A stretch of 8,892 nucleotides of DNA from Cardiobacteriales bacterium. Its GTDB lineage: Bacteria; Pseudomonadota; Gammaproteobacteria; Cardiobacteriales; Wohlfahrtiimonadaceae. Within the stretch, counting starts at the first letter, position 1. Each line of letters opens with the position of its first letter. The stretch lies in contig JASLFR010000086.1 in the NCBI GenBank assembly GCA_030150565.1, positions 1-8,892 of the forward strand, written 5' to 3'. The position numbers were made by a program, and so were the translations under genes. Of the stretch, positions 1 to 6,952 are shown in pieces. The notes beneath the pieces were generated by a model. The model was given only the letters and a program-made list of their open reading frames with translations. It ran no database searches and had not been told where the DNA came from.

Positions 1-1
1 T

Positions 2-82
2 TTTGGTCCATATCTCGCGTTAGCAGGGATTAGCTTCGCTCTCTTTCAAGATCAACTTTTATCACTCTTTCCAACCATCTAA
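2..82 (+). CDS. pilD: Prepilin peptidase / N-methyltransferase, C-terminal end only
   Basis: The frame opening at base 2 reads FGPYLALAGISFALF and continues for 26 residues in all to a TAA stop at 80-82. The FGPYLA segment followed by a hydrophobic helix and a short tail is typical of the last membrane helix of type IV prepilin peptidases (PilD), which cleave the leader of type IV pilins at the inner membrane and methylate the new N-terminus. A pilD-coaE-zapD order is known in gammaproteobacteria, which supports the call. The catalytic aspartates lie upstream of the window and cannot be checked. Three pilin genes that this enzyme would process lie about 7 kb downstream. Confidence 0.75.
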   Translation, partial: FGPYLALAGISFALFQDQLLSLFPTI

Positions 83-94
83 TTGAGATTTGGG

Positions 95-709
95 ATGCGC
101 TATAGAGTATTGCTGACGGGGGGCATTGCGACAGGAAAGAGTTTTGTTGCCGATTATCTGACCAAGTTGGGAGCGACGGTTATTGATACTGATCAGATCG
201 CACGAGAAGTCGTGGATCATCGCTCTAAGCGTGGTACAGCGCTTCTTAATCAACTGGTAGAGCTCTTTGGCAAAAACCTTCTCTTAGAGAGTGGGGCGCT
301 TAATCGAAAAGCGCTGCGCGAGGTAATCTTCAACTCAGACCGAGCAAGAGAGAGGGTTGAGGAGTTGATGCATCCCGCCATTTTTGATGCAACCGTTGAA
401 GCGTTAGAGCGATGTGATGGGGGGGATTATCAAGTAGTCGCACTCCCTCTTATCGATGAAGATTCTCCATATCTTCAATTAGCAGATCATATTTTGGTGG
501 TGGAAGTTTACGAAGAGATTCAAAAGCAGCGATTGATGAGTCGTGATAGCATTGATGAGGCGCTCGCCGAGCAGATGATGAGGGCTCAGATCTCCCGTCT
601 TGCTCGACGAAAATTTGCCGATACCATCATTATTAATCGGCATAAAGAGATCACTATGAGAGTATTAGAGCGCTTACATCTACGTTACAAGCAAGGAAAA
701 CGAGAATGA
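95..709 (+). CDS. coaE: Dephospho-CoA kinase
   Basis: This cytosolic enzyme catalyses the last step of coenzyme A synthesis, the ATP-dependent phosphorylation of the ribose 3'-hydroxyl of dephospho-CoA. The protein has 204 residues, normal for the family. It shows a P-loop GGIATGKS at residues 9-16, the acidic DTDQIAR segment at 31-37, an HP pair at 93-94, and a C-terminal lid-type region beginning SRDSIDEALAEQ near 149. I chose the ATG at 95 because GAG at 85-87 gives a sensible ribosome binding site. A TTG at 83, directly after the pilD stop, is also in frame but has no such site. The stop overlaps the zapD start as ATGA, so the two genes are probably translationally coupled. The CoA made here supplies the phosphopantetheine arm of AcpP, encoded 1.6 kb downstream. 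Confidence 0.95.
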   Translation: MRYRVLLTGGIATGKSFVADYLTKLGATVIDTDQIAREVVDHRSKRGTALLNQLVELFGKNLLLESGALNRKALREVIFNSDRARERVEELMHPAIFDATVEALERCDGGDYQVVALPLIDEDSPYLQLADHILVVEVYEEIQKQRLMSRDSIDEALAEQMMRAQISRLARRKFADTIIINRHKEITMRVLERLHLRYKQGKRE

Positions 710-1440
710 TTTATGAATATCCGCTCACTGAAGGGATGCGCAGATTGCTGCGTGTGGAGATTCTTTTTAAAGAAGCAGAGGCGCACATTGCGGTGGATTC
801 ACCCTACAGCACGCTCTCAGCACTCCGCTCGCTGCTCGATTTAGTGGGGCTCGTTTCAAAAAATGATCTTAAATTGAGTCTTATACGGGTACTTGATCAG
901 TTAGAGAAGCAAAGCGGTTCAGAAGAGGCGAAGAGAATCAAGATGGATCTCAACAAGCTCTCTAATCAGTCCTACAATATTTTGCGTGAGAATAATCTGC
1001 TCAACATCTTAAAGCAGCGATCCGCAATTCCTGGAGGTGTGTGTGGCTTCGATCTTCCGCTGCTCCATAATTGGCTTCATCAGCCCCATGAGAAGCGTAA
1101 AGAGCATTTTTATCACTGGTTTGGTGTCTTAAAACGGATGCAACGCGCGGTAGAGTATGCGTTAAATGAGTTGAGAGCGAATGCGCAAAAGATTGAAGCG
1201 ACTTTCGAGAGAGGATTTTATCGTGGTTCTTTAAAGATACCCGCTCTTTTAGTGCAGATCGATCTTGATGATGAGCCTTATTATCCTGAATTTAATGGCA
1301 ATCATCATCAATTAAGTATCCGTTTGATGCATCAAGAGCGCCCGTGGGAAGAGGCGGAGCAAGTTAGGGTTGATCGCACATTTAGTATGCAAGTATGTGG
1401 CATAAATGGGCCGCATCGATTACAAGTAGAGAGCATTTAA
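706..1440 (+). CDS. zapD: Cell division protein ZapD (FtsZ-associated, YacF family)
   Basis: ZapD is a cytosolic protein that binds the FtsZ C-terminal tail and bundles FtsZ filaments at the division ring. It is not an enzyme, so no catalytic motif is expected. The call rests on the N-terminus YEYPLTEGMRRLLRVEILF, which matches the family pattern (aromatic, E-P-L, then R-x-x-L-R-x-E-x-L-F). It is also supported by the 244-residue length, close to the E. coli protein, and by the position directly after coaE. The C-terminal half contains a beta-rich stretch around 170-240. The ATG overlaps the coaE stop by four bases, and AAGGA at 693-697 is its ribosome binding site. In E. coli the next gene is yacG; here fabG follows 32 bp later instead. 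Confidence 0.9.
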   Translation: MIYEYPLTEGMRRLLRVEILFKEAEAHIAVDSPYSTLSALRSLLDLVGLVSKNDLKLSLIRVLDQLEKQSGSEEAKRIKMDLNKLSNQSYNILRENNLLNILKQRSAIPGGVCGFDLPLLHNWLHQPHEKRKEHFYHWFGVLKRMQRAVEYALNELRANAQKIEATFERGFYRGSLKIPALLVQIDLDDEPYYPEFNGNHHQLSIRLMHQERPWEEAEQVRVDRTFSMQVCGINGPHRLQVESI

Positions 1441-1472
1441 TTGACTCGACAATCTGAAAAGGAGAATGTTCG

Positions 1473-2207
1473 ATGAGTTTAGAAGGTAAAGTAGCTTTAG
1501 TGACAGGCGCAACTCGCGGAATTGGTCGTGCGATTGCAGAAGCATTAGCAAAAGAGGGTGCGTATGTTTACGGTACAGCAACCTCTGATAATGGTGCAGA
1601 GAGCATCTCATCCTATTTAGGGGAGGGGGGCAAAGGGCTCCGTCTCGATGTCACCTCGAATGAGAATATCGAAGCGGTTTTAGCGCAGATTGCAGAAGAG
1701 AAGGGGGCGCCTACAATTCTTGTAAATAATGCAGGCATCACAAAAGATCAGCTCCTTATGCGTATGAAAGATGAGGATTGGTTAGATGTGATTCATACAA
1801 ATCTTACAAGTGTCTACACGCTCTCTAAAGCGGTGATGCGCCCGATGATGAAGGCTCGTTTTGGCCGCATCATCAATATCAGCTCTGTTGTTGGGGTAAC
1901 AGGTAATGCAGGGCAGACTAACTACTCTGCAGCAAAGGCGGGTGTTTTAGGGTTTACAAAGTCGATGGCGAAAGAGGTGGGAGCGCGTGGGATCACCGTG
2001 AATGCTGTAGCGCCTGGTTTTATCGATACCGATATGACTAAAGATCTCCCTGAGAATATTAAAGAGGCGCTCCTATCTCAGATTCCTGTTGCTCGTTTAG
2101 GAAATCCTGAAGAGATCGCTCATGCGGTCACCTTCTTAGCATCGGAAGGAGCAAGCTATATTACAGGGGAGACAATCCACGTAAATGGCGGAATGTTAAT
2201 GGATTGA
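1473..2207 (+). CDS. fabG: 3-oxoacyl-[acyl-carrier-protein] reductase
   Basis: FabG is the NADPH-dependent reductase that converts 3-oxoacyl-ACP to 3-hydroxyacyl-ACP in each fatty acid elongation cycle. It is a cytosolic short-chain dehydrogenase. The 244 residues equal the E. coli length, and the landmarks fall at the same numbers: cofactor loop TGATRGIG at 11-18, NNAG at 85-88, and the catalytic residues N110, S138, Y151 and K155. The C-terminus ends in GGMLMD, normal for the family. A strong ribosome binding site, AAAAGGAG at 1457-1464, sits eight bases before the ATG. The 32-bp gap after zapD shows no promoter I can support, so the gene is probably read with pilD-coaE-zapD. The usual upstream partner fabD is not here. 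Confidence 0.96.
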   Translation: MSLEGKVALVTGATRGIGRAIAEALAKEGAYVYGTATSDNGAESISSYLGEGGKGLRLDVTSNENIEAVLAQIAEEKGAPTILVNNAGITKDQLLMRMKDEDWLDVIHTNLTSVYTLSKAVMRPMMKARFGRIINISSVVGVTGNAGQTNYSAAKAGVLGFTKSMAKEVGARGITVNAVAPGFIDTDMTKDLPENIKEALLSQIPVARLGNPEEIAHAVTFLASEGASYITGETIHVNGGMLMD

Positions 2208-2232
2208 TTTTTTAATCCAACAGAATTATAAT
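2204..2232 (+). promoter_or_regulatory. Sigma-70 promoter for acpP
   Basis: A -35 element TTGATT (2204-2209) and a perfect -10 TATAAT (2227-2232) are separated by exactly 17 bp. The -35 element overlaps the fabG stop codon. Transcription would start near 2239, giving a leader of roughly 95 nt before acpP. A dedicated promoter suits the high demand for acyl carrier protein. The start site itself is inferred. Confidence 0.8.
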
Positions 2233-2248
2233 CATCTAATCATTTCAC

Positions 2249-2286
2249 AGAGGTTTTTATTCTATCTAATAGAGCTGAAAACCTCT
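2249..2286 (+). other. Stem-loop in the acpP leader
   Basis: AGAGGTTTT (2249-2257) pairs perfectly with AAAACCTCT (2278-2286). Inside it, TCTAT (2261-2265) pairs with ATAGA (2269-2273) around a CTA loop. No T-run follows, so this does not look like a terminator. It begins only about 10 nt after the predicted transcription start, a position where a stem can protect an mRNA from decay. A smaller bulged hairpin (2292-2298 with 2303-2308) follows before the acpP ribosome binding site. The role is inferred. Confidence 0.6.
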
Positions 2287-2334
2287 CCAATTCAGGGCTT
2301 TAGCCTGATCATTAAATTAGTTAAGGATATAGTT

Positions 2335-2568
2335 ATGAGCGACATCGAAGCACGCGTTAAAAAGATCATTATGGAACAACTTGATGCTAAAGAAGAGCAA
2401 GTTGTTAATGAAGCATCATTCGTTGACGATTTAGGTGCAGACTCACTCGACAACGTTGAGTTAGTAATGGCTCTTGAAGAAGAGTTCGACTGTGAGATTC
2501 CTGATGAGGATGCCGAGAAAATCACAACAGTTCAAGAAGCTATCAACTACGTAAACGCAAACAAATAA
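2335..2568 (+). CDS. acpP: Acyl carrier protein
   Basis: AcpP carries growing acyl chains on a 4'-phosphopantetheine arm and hands them to FabG, FabF and the other fatty acid synthase enzymes. The protein is 77 residues, strongly acidic, and carries the invariant attachment motif GADSLD, with the modified serine at residue 37 counting the initiator Met. The sequence spans the complete four-helix fold with no truncation. AAGGA at 2323-2327 lies seven bases before the ATG. The gene uses TTC, GAC, AAC, TAC and GGT codons more than its neighbours, the style of a very highly expressed gene. Its own promoter upstream and hairpins downstream make it a separate transcriptional unit within the fab cluster. 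Confidence 0.98.
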   Translation: MSDIEARVKKIIMEQLDAKEEQVVNEASFVDDLGADSLDNVELVMALEEEFDCEIPDEDAEKITTVQEAINYVNANK

Positions 2569-2579
2569 TTGATGTGTTT

Positions 2580-2603
2580 ACGTTGTAACGGAAGTTATAA
2601 CGT
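2580..2603 (+). other. GGAA-tetraloop hairpin after acpP
   Basis: ACGTTGTAAC (2580-2589) pairs with GTTATAACGT (2594-2603) around a GGAA tetraloop, which fits the stable GNRA class. The 10-bp stem contains one G-T position that becomes a G-U wobble only in + strand RNA. It lies 11 nt after the acpP stop and 17 nt before the terminator stem. It may protect the acpP 3' end from exonucleases. That role is inferred. Confidence 0.6.
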
Positions 2604-2620
2604 TAGCTAATAGAAATTTT

Positions 2621-2675
2621 AAGCGACTGTGTTTAGGCTTATCCAAGTGACTAAACAGAGTCGCTTTCTTATTTA
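2621..2675 (+). terminator. Rho-independent terminator after acpP
   Basis: AAGCGACTGTGTTTAG (2621-2636) pairs with CTAAACAGAGTCGCTT (2651-2666) with one G-G mismatch in 16 positions. The second arm runs into TCTTATTT. The T-tract is interrupted by C and A, so termination may be partial. Only 33 bp remain before fabF and I see no convincing promoter there, so leaky read-through from acpP is a plausible source of fabF transcription. Confidence 0.75.
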
Positions 2676-2708
2676 TAGCGAATTTAAGTAGAGTAAAGAG
2701 GTGCGAAG

Positions 2709-3947
2709 ATGAAGCGTCGTGTAGTCGTTACAGGATTGGGATCAATCACCCCTGTTGGCAATAGTGTTGAAGAGTCTTGGAGCAATATATTAGCGGGAAA
2801 GAGTGGGGCTGCTCCCATCACTCTCTTTGATGCAGAAGGATATCCTGTCACTTTTTCTGCGCCTGTAAAAGATTTTGATGTTGCACAATATCTGAATCCT
2901 CGTGATGCACGCCGTATGGATCTTTTTCTTCAGTATGGATTAGCCGCAAGCTTGATGGCATTTGATGATTCAGGATTGGAAGTGACGGCTGAAAATGCTG
3001 ATCGTATCGGCGTTATGGTCGGTTCTGGAATTGGTGGTTTACCTGAGATCGAAAATACCCATAACACTCTTTTAGAGAGAGGCCCTAAGCGTATTAGCCC
3101 CTTCTTTGTTCCAGGTGCAATCATCAATATGGTTTCAGGTCAGCTCTCCATTCTTAAAGGATTGAAAGGGCCCAACTTAGCAACGGTAACTGCGTGTGCT
3201 TCAGCAACTCATGCAATTGGACTTGCCGCTCGCCTAATCGCTTATGGGGATGCAGATGTCATGATTACAGGGGGTGCAGAGATGGCGACCTGCCCTGTCG
3301 GCATTGGTGGATTTGCAGCTGCTCGAGCTTTATCACGCCGTAACGATGAGCCTGAGAAAGCTTCTCGCCCGTGGGATCAAGATCGTGACGGTTTTGTTCT
3401 TGGTGATGGGGCTGGGGTGATCGTCCTTGAAGAGTATGAGCATGCAAAACGTCGTGGCGCTAAAATCTATTGTGAGCTTGCAGGCTTTGGCATGAGCTCC
3501 GATGCACACCACATCACAACCCCCTCTCCAGACGGTGATGGCGCGGCTCGCTGTATTGAGGCGGCGCTAAAGGATGCAGGTTTAGAACCTGACGCACTCG
3601 ACTATGTCAATGCGCATGGAACATCAACACCTTTAGGCGATATGATTGAGCTCGAGGCTGTTAAGAGAGTTGTGGGAGAACATATTTCAGAGTTGGCGAT
3701 CAGCTCAACAAAATCGATGACAGGCCATCTTCTAGGTGCAGCAGGTGGGATTGAAGCGATCTTCACCATTTTGGCGATTCGGGACCAAATCGCTCCCCCG
3801 ACAATTAATCTTGATCATCCTGAAGAGGGAGCGGAGGGGATCAATCTTGTTCCTCACACACCACAAAAACGGAAGATCGATGTAGCGCTAAGCAACTCTT
3901 TCGGTTTTGGGGGCACAAACGGCTCACTAATCTTCTCAAAAGTGTAA
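2709..3947 (+). CDS. fabF: 3-oxoacyl-[acyl-carrier-protein] synthase II
   Basis: FabF is the condensing enzyme that elongates acyl-ACP with malonyl-ACP and is important for temperature control of unsaturated chains. The protein has 412 residues, one fewer than E. coli FabF. The catalytic residues occupy the family positions: nucleophile C163 in TACASA, H303 in NAHGTSTP, K335 and H340 in STKSMTGH, and the gatekeeper F400 in SNSFGFGGTNG. AGAGG at 2697-2701 lies seven bases before the ATG. The gene follows acpP, as in many gammaproteobacteria, and ends 12 bp before mltG. The pabC gene that often sits between fabF and mltG is missing. Promoter elements immediately upstream are not evident. Confidence 0.97.
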   Translation: MKRRVVVTGLGSITPVGNSVEESWSNILAGKSGAAPITLFDAEGYPVTFSAPVKDFDVAQYLNPRDARRMDLFLQYGLAASLMAFDDSGLEVTAENADRIGVMVGSGIGGLPEIENTHNTLLERGPKRISPFFVPGAIINMVSGQLSILKGLKGPNLATVTACASATHAIGLAARLIAYGDADVMITGGAEMATCPVGIGGFAAARALSRRNDEPEKASRPWDQDRDGFVLGDGAGVIVLEEYEHAKRRGAKIYCELAGFGMSSDAHHITTPSPDGDGAARCIEAALKDAGLEPDALDYVNAHGTSTPLGDMIELEAVKRVVGEHISELAISSTKSMTGHLLGAAGGIEAIFTILAIRDQIAPPTINLDHPEEGAEGINLVPHTPQKRKIDVALSNSFGFGGTNGSLIFSKV

Positions 3948-3959
3948 GGGTAGATCATT

Positions 3960-5024
3960 ATGGGTAAGCGTCTCTCTAAATGGGGATTGAGTATCCTCAA
4001 ATATCTCATCTCTCGTGGGATTATTATGGGGTTATTGATCTTTTTCCTCTTCTCAGCGGGAGGAATGGGGCTTGAGTTTAGCCGCTTTCTAAAGACGCCC
4101 CTCACCATTGCGGAAGAGGAGCTCTATTTTGAAGTAGAGCCTGGCATGTCGATTGAACGGGTAAGCCGCAATCTTGCTGAGGCGGGGATTTTGAAAGATC
4201 CCCAATATTTCCGCTGGTATGGCCGTTTTACAGGTCAAGCGAGAAATATCAAAGTAGGAGAGTACCGTCTAACACCCGATATGACACCACAAGATCTGCT
4301 CAATGTGATTACACGGGGGCGAGTCGTTCAATACAGTTTTGCCCTTATTGAGGGGTGGACTTTTAAGGAGTTAATGCGCCGTATTGAAGCTTCTCCCCAT
4401 TTAGAGCAGACCTTAAAAGGGAAGACGCCTGAAGAGATTATGGCCGCTATCGGTTATGAGGGTAAGCCGTATGAGGGGTACTTTCTTCCAGATACATATC
4501 TCTTCCCCCGTAACTATAGTGATGCTGATCTCTTAAAAAGAAGTTATGAGGCGATGCAGGTGGTGTTGGAGAATGCTTACCAAAATCGTGATCCTGACCT
4601 ACCAATTAAGACGCCTCATGAGTTATTGACCCTCGCCTCTATCATTGAGAAGGAGACAGGAATCGCTGAAGAGCGCCCTGAGATCGCAGGGGTCTTCACC
4701 CGCCGATTACAAAAGGGGATGCGTCTACAGACCGACCCAACCGTGATCTACGGAATGGGGGATCGTTACAAAGGGGAGATCTACCGCAGTGATCTACAGC
4801 GAGATACCCCCTACAACACCTACACACGAGCAGGGTTACCCCCAGGCCCAATCGCTATGCCGAGTATCGCTGCAATCTATGCCGCAGCTTCACCCGCAGC
4901 AGGAACAAGTCTCTACTTTGTGGCAAAAGGGGATGGGACAGGGCGACACACCTTTAGCGATACTTTAGAAGAGCATAATCGTGCAGTGCAGATCTATCGT
5001 CAAAAGATAAGAAAACAGGATTAA
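3960..5024 (+). CDS. mltG: Endolytic murein transglycosylase
   Basis: MltG is an inner-membrane enzyme that cuts nascent peptidoglycan glycan strands endolytically and so helps set their length. The 354-residue protein starts with a short basic cytoplasmic tail, one membrane segment at about residues 20-38, and a LysM-like region from about 55 to 125. The catalytic YceG/MltG domain follows. The family signature is clear: ASIIEKETG at 226-234, with the likely catalytic Glu230, then RLQTDPTVIYGMG at 255-267 and PYNTYTRAGLPPGPI at 284-298. AAGGG at 3946-3950 overlaps the fabF stop and lies nine bases before the ATG. The stop is one base from the tmk start codon, so the two are probably coupled. 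Confidence 0.95.
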   Translation: MGKRLSKWGLSILKYLISRGIIMGLLIFFLFSAGGMGLEFSRFLKTPLTIAEEELYFEVEPGMSIERVSRNLAEAGILKDPQYFRWYGRFTGQARNIKVGEYRLTPDMTPQDLLNVITRGRVVQYSFALIEGWTFKELMRRIEASPHLEQTLKGKTPEEIMAAIGYEGKPYEGYFLPDTYLFPRNYSDADLLKRSYEAMQVVLENAYQNRDPDLPIKTPHELLTLASIIEKETGIAEERPEIAGVFTRRLQKGMRLQTDPTVIYGMGDRYKGEIYRSDLQRDTPYNTYTRAGLPPGPIAMPSIAAIYAAASPAAGTSLYFVAKGDGTGRHTFSDTLEEHNRAVQIYRQKIRKQD

Positions 5025-5025
5025 A

Positions 5026-5697
5026 GTGAGCATGAAAGAGAGAGAGAAAGCGCCCCGAGTTGGGCGCTTTATTACATTTGAGGGGAGCGAAGGCTCAGGA
5101 AAATCGACCCAAATTGCGCTTCTAGAGGAGGCGTTAACCACTCAAGGGATAGAGGTGATAAAGACCCGTGAGCCTGGAGGGACTCAACTTGGGGAGTCGA
5201 TTCGTGAGCTCCTGCTTCATAGAGAGATGGCGAGCAAAACAGAACTCCTGCTAATGTTTGCAGCACGAGCGGAGCATTGGCTCACTAAAATTGAACCTGC
5301 ATTAAAGAGAGGACAATGGGTAATCTCTGATCGATTTACAGAATCGAGCTACGCCTATCAAGGATTTGGACGAGGCATTCCGCTCAATGAAATTGCTCAA
5401 CTTGAAGCACTTATTCTGGGTGAGAAGCGACCAGATCGCACATTCTGGTTAACGCTCCCTCTCGAGATTGGGCTTGAGCGAGCGGGAAAGAGAGCGAAAC
5501 TTGACCGTTTTGAGCAGGAGGAGCTGAGCTTCTTTAAACGTGTTGATGATGGATTTGCAACATTAGCGCAGGAGCGCCCTCAACAATTTGTAAAGATCGA
5601 TGCAAGCCCAACGATCGAAGAGATTCATCACACAATTTTAGAATCCCTCTCCCAATGGATTGAGGCAGCAAAAGGAGAGTGCGATGAAGAAGCGTAA
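5026..5697 (+). CDS. tmk: Thymidylate kinase
   Basis: Tmk phosphorylates dTMP to dTDP with ATP in the cytosol, an essential step towards dTTP. Counting from the GTG start, the P-loop FEGSEGSGKST is at 18-28, the substrate-binding TREPGG at 47-52, and the DRFTESSYAYQG motif at 102-113. The lid region rich in basic residues is at about 152-166. The length of 223 is slightly above the usual value of about 210 because of a short charged N-terminal tail. GTG at 5026 has AGGA at 5017-5020 five bases upstream. An in-frame ATG at 5032 is an alternative and would remove two residues. The end overlaps holB by 14 bp. Confidence 0.96.
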   Translation: MSMKEREKAPRVGRFITFEGSEGSGKSTQIALLEEALTTQGIEVIKTREPGGTQLGESIRELLLHREMASKTELLLMFAARAEHWLTKIEPALKRGQWVISDRFTESSYAYQGFGRGIPLNEIAQLEALILGEKRPDRTFWLTLPLEIGLERAGKRAKLDRFEQEELSFFKRVDDGFATLAQERPQQFVKIDASPTIEEIHHTILESLSQWIEAAKGECDEEA

Positions 5698-6640
5698 AGC
5701 CCTCTGGATTGAGCGGAATCTTAAACAGCTCCTTCCCCGCTACTTTAATCAAAGAGCCCCCCAAGCGCTCCTACTCTATGGGCGAGAGGGGATAGGGAAG
5801 GCGGAGAGCGCAAAAGCGATGAGCCACGCACTGCTCTGCCTCAATAGTTCAGCAAATCAGCCCGAACCGTGTGAGCTCTGCCAAAGTTGTGGCTGGTTTC
5901 TGCAAGGGACGCACCCTGACTATACGCTCTTAACAGGAGAGGAGCAGATTAAGGTAGAGCAGATTCGTAAATTGATTGAGCAAGCACATATCACCAGCGA
6001 AACAGGGCGGAAAATTGTGCAGATCGATCGCTTAGAGCGCTTAAATATCAATGCTGCTAATGCGCTTCTTAAACTTTTAGAGGAGCCCCCCGCCAATCTC
6101 TACTTTATTCTCACCACCAATGTGATGGGGCGCTTGCCGATGACGATCTTGAGCCGCTGCCAAAAAGTGCCTGCTATCGTTCCAAGCAGAGAGGAGGGGA
6201 TTAGATGGCTCTTAGATTCAGGGGTTGCCGAGCAGAATATCGCTGAAGCGCTTCTCTCTATCAGTTATGGCGCCCCCTTTAGAGCGCTTCAATATTATGA
6301 GGCTGATTTTAAGAGCGAAGTGGCAGAGATCGATCGACTCTTAACGGCACTCCTCAATTATGAAGGGCGAGCAAAAGAGATAACGACATTGATGGAGCAT
6401 CACCCACTCCTTTTTGATCTCCTCCTTTATGGATTGAGCGCAGCCGTTAAGGGGGAGCTTGCATCTCTCGATCTCCTCCCACTGCCTGAAGTGATCCCCT
6501 ATACATTAAAGCGGCTCACCCAAAGAGAGGCGCTAAAACATTACGAGGCGCTATTAGAGATTAACCGCTACCGTGAAGGGCAAGCGCGCACAGATTGGCA
6601 ATTTAATAGTTGGCTTAATGATTTTATCCCCAGTGAGTGA
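5684..6640 (+). CDS. holB: DNA polymerase III subunit delta prime
   Basis: Delta prime is part of the clamp-loader complex that opens the beta sliding clamp. The 318-residue protein shows a P-loop-like GREGIGKAE at 33-41 and a zinc-binding cysteine set C52, C63, C66 and C69 followed by GTHPDY at 75-80. A sensor-type ANALLKLLEEPP segment and an LSRCQKV motif, the SRC finger typical of clamp-loader subunits, are also present. I place the start at the ATG at 5684 because AAGGAG at 5672-5677 lies six bases upstream. An in-frame TTG at 5660 has no comparable site and would lie upstream of that ribosome binding site. In many relatives pilZ and tatD follow; here the operon ends and the pilin locus begins. 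Confidence 0.93.
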   Translation: MKKRKALWIERNLKQLLPRYFNQRAPQALLLYGREGIGKAESAKAMSHALLCLNSSANQPEPCELCQSCGWFLQGTHPDYTLLTGEEQIKVEQIRKLIEQAHITSETGRKIVQIDRLERLNINAANALLKLLEEPPANLYFILTTNVMGRLPMTILSRCQKVPAIVPSREEGIRWLLDSGVAEQNIAEALLSISYGAPFRALQYYEADFKSEVAEIDRLLTALLNYEGRAKEITTLMEHHPLLFDLLLYGLSAAVKGELASLDLLPLPEVIPYTLKRLTQREALKHYEALLEINRYREGQARTDWQFNSWLNDFIPSE

Positions 6641-6657
6641 CAAATTTAGTCACTTTT
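6636..6657 (+). terminator. Weak terminator-like hairpin at the holB end
   Basis: AGTGAC (6636-6641) pairs with GTCACT (6649-6654) around a seven-base loop and is followed by only four T residues. The first arm overlaps the holB stop codon. The stem is short, so this may equally be the first of the palindromes that crowd the next 100 bp. Confidence 0.35.
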
Positions 6658-6666
6658 CGCTAAAAA

Positions 6667-6736
6667 GCCAAAAATTGGCACCTATCGACAAAAATTGTCG
6701 CCAAAAAGTGTCACTTTGTGAAAATTTGGCACGTGC
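6667..6736. repeat. Cluster of four palindromes upstream of the pilin 1 promoter
   Basis: Four palindromes lie in 70 bp: GCCAAAAATTGGC (6667-6679), CGACAAAAATTGTCG (6686-6700), AAAGTGTCACTTT (6705-6717) and GCACGTGC (6729-6736). The first two share a core, G(C/A)CAAAAATTG(G/T)C, with a 20-bp period between their A-tracts. The block lies about 110-180 bp upstream of the sigma-54 -24 element, where enhancer-binding activators usually bind. The GTGTC and TTGTC steps fit the short PilR recognition motif described in Pseudomonas, which makes PilR the first candidate. This assignment is inference. The remaining 6737-6842 is A/T-rich spacer in which I see no gene. Confidence 0.6.
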
Positions 6737-6842
6737 TCTCCCTTAATAAGCATCAAAATTAGATCTCTCTATAAAGCTAAAAATTCATTTTTTTATTTAA
6801 AAACATGGAGTTGTAATTATTTTTAGAGTCAGTTTTAAAAGT

Positions 6843-6858
6843 TGGCACCCCAATTGCT
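6843..6858 (+). promoter_or_regulatory. Sigma-54 (RpoN) promoter of pilin 1
   Basis: TGGCAC (6843-6848) and TTGC (6854-6857) are separated by five bases, with the GG and GC dinucleotides 12 bp apart. This is a near-perfect -24/-12 element. Transcription should start near 6869, giving a leader of about 84 nt. Type IV pilin genes of gammaproteobacteria are classically driven by RpoN with the PilS-PilR two-component system. Confidence 0.9.
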
Positions 6859-6952
6859 TTATAGGAAGGCGTGATCAGTGAGATTGATCCAAAGCTTTAG
6901 AAACGTAATGATTGATTAACTACTTATTTATCTTTTAAAGGAAATAGAAAAT

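Noticed and set aside
83..94. TTG start for coaE directly after the pilD stop
   Set aside because: No ribosome binding site precedes it and it adds four residues before the usual N-terminus; the ATG at 95 is better placed.
5660..5683. TTG start for holB inside tmk
   Set aside because: The AAGGAG at 5672-5677 lies downstream of it and serves the ATG at 5684.
2292..5764. Minus-strand open frames opposite acpP, fabF, mltG and tmk/holB
   Set aside because: Each lies wholly or almost wholly opposite a confidently identified gene, has no recognisable domain and no independent promoter, and is explained by the composition of the coding strand.
6841..6952. G-quadruplex-driven pilin antigenic variation signal as in Neisseria
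   Set aside because: No run of four closely spaced G-tracts is present upstream of pilin 1 on either strand.
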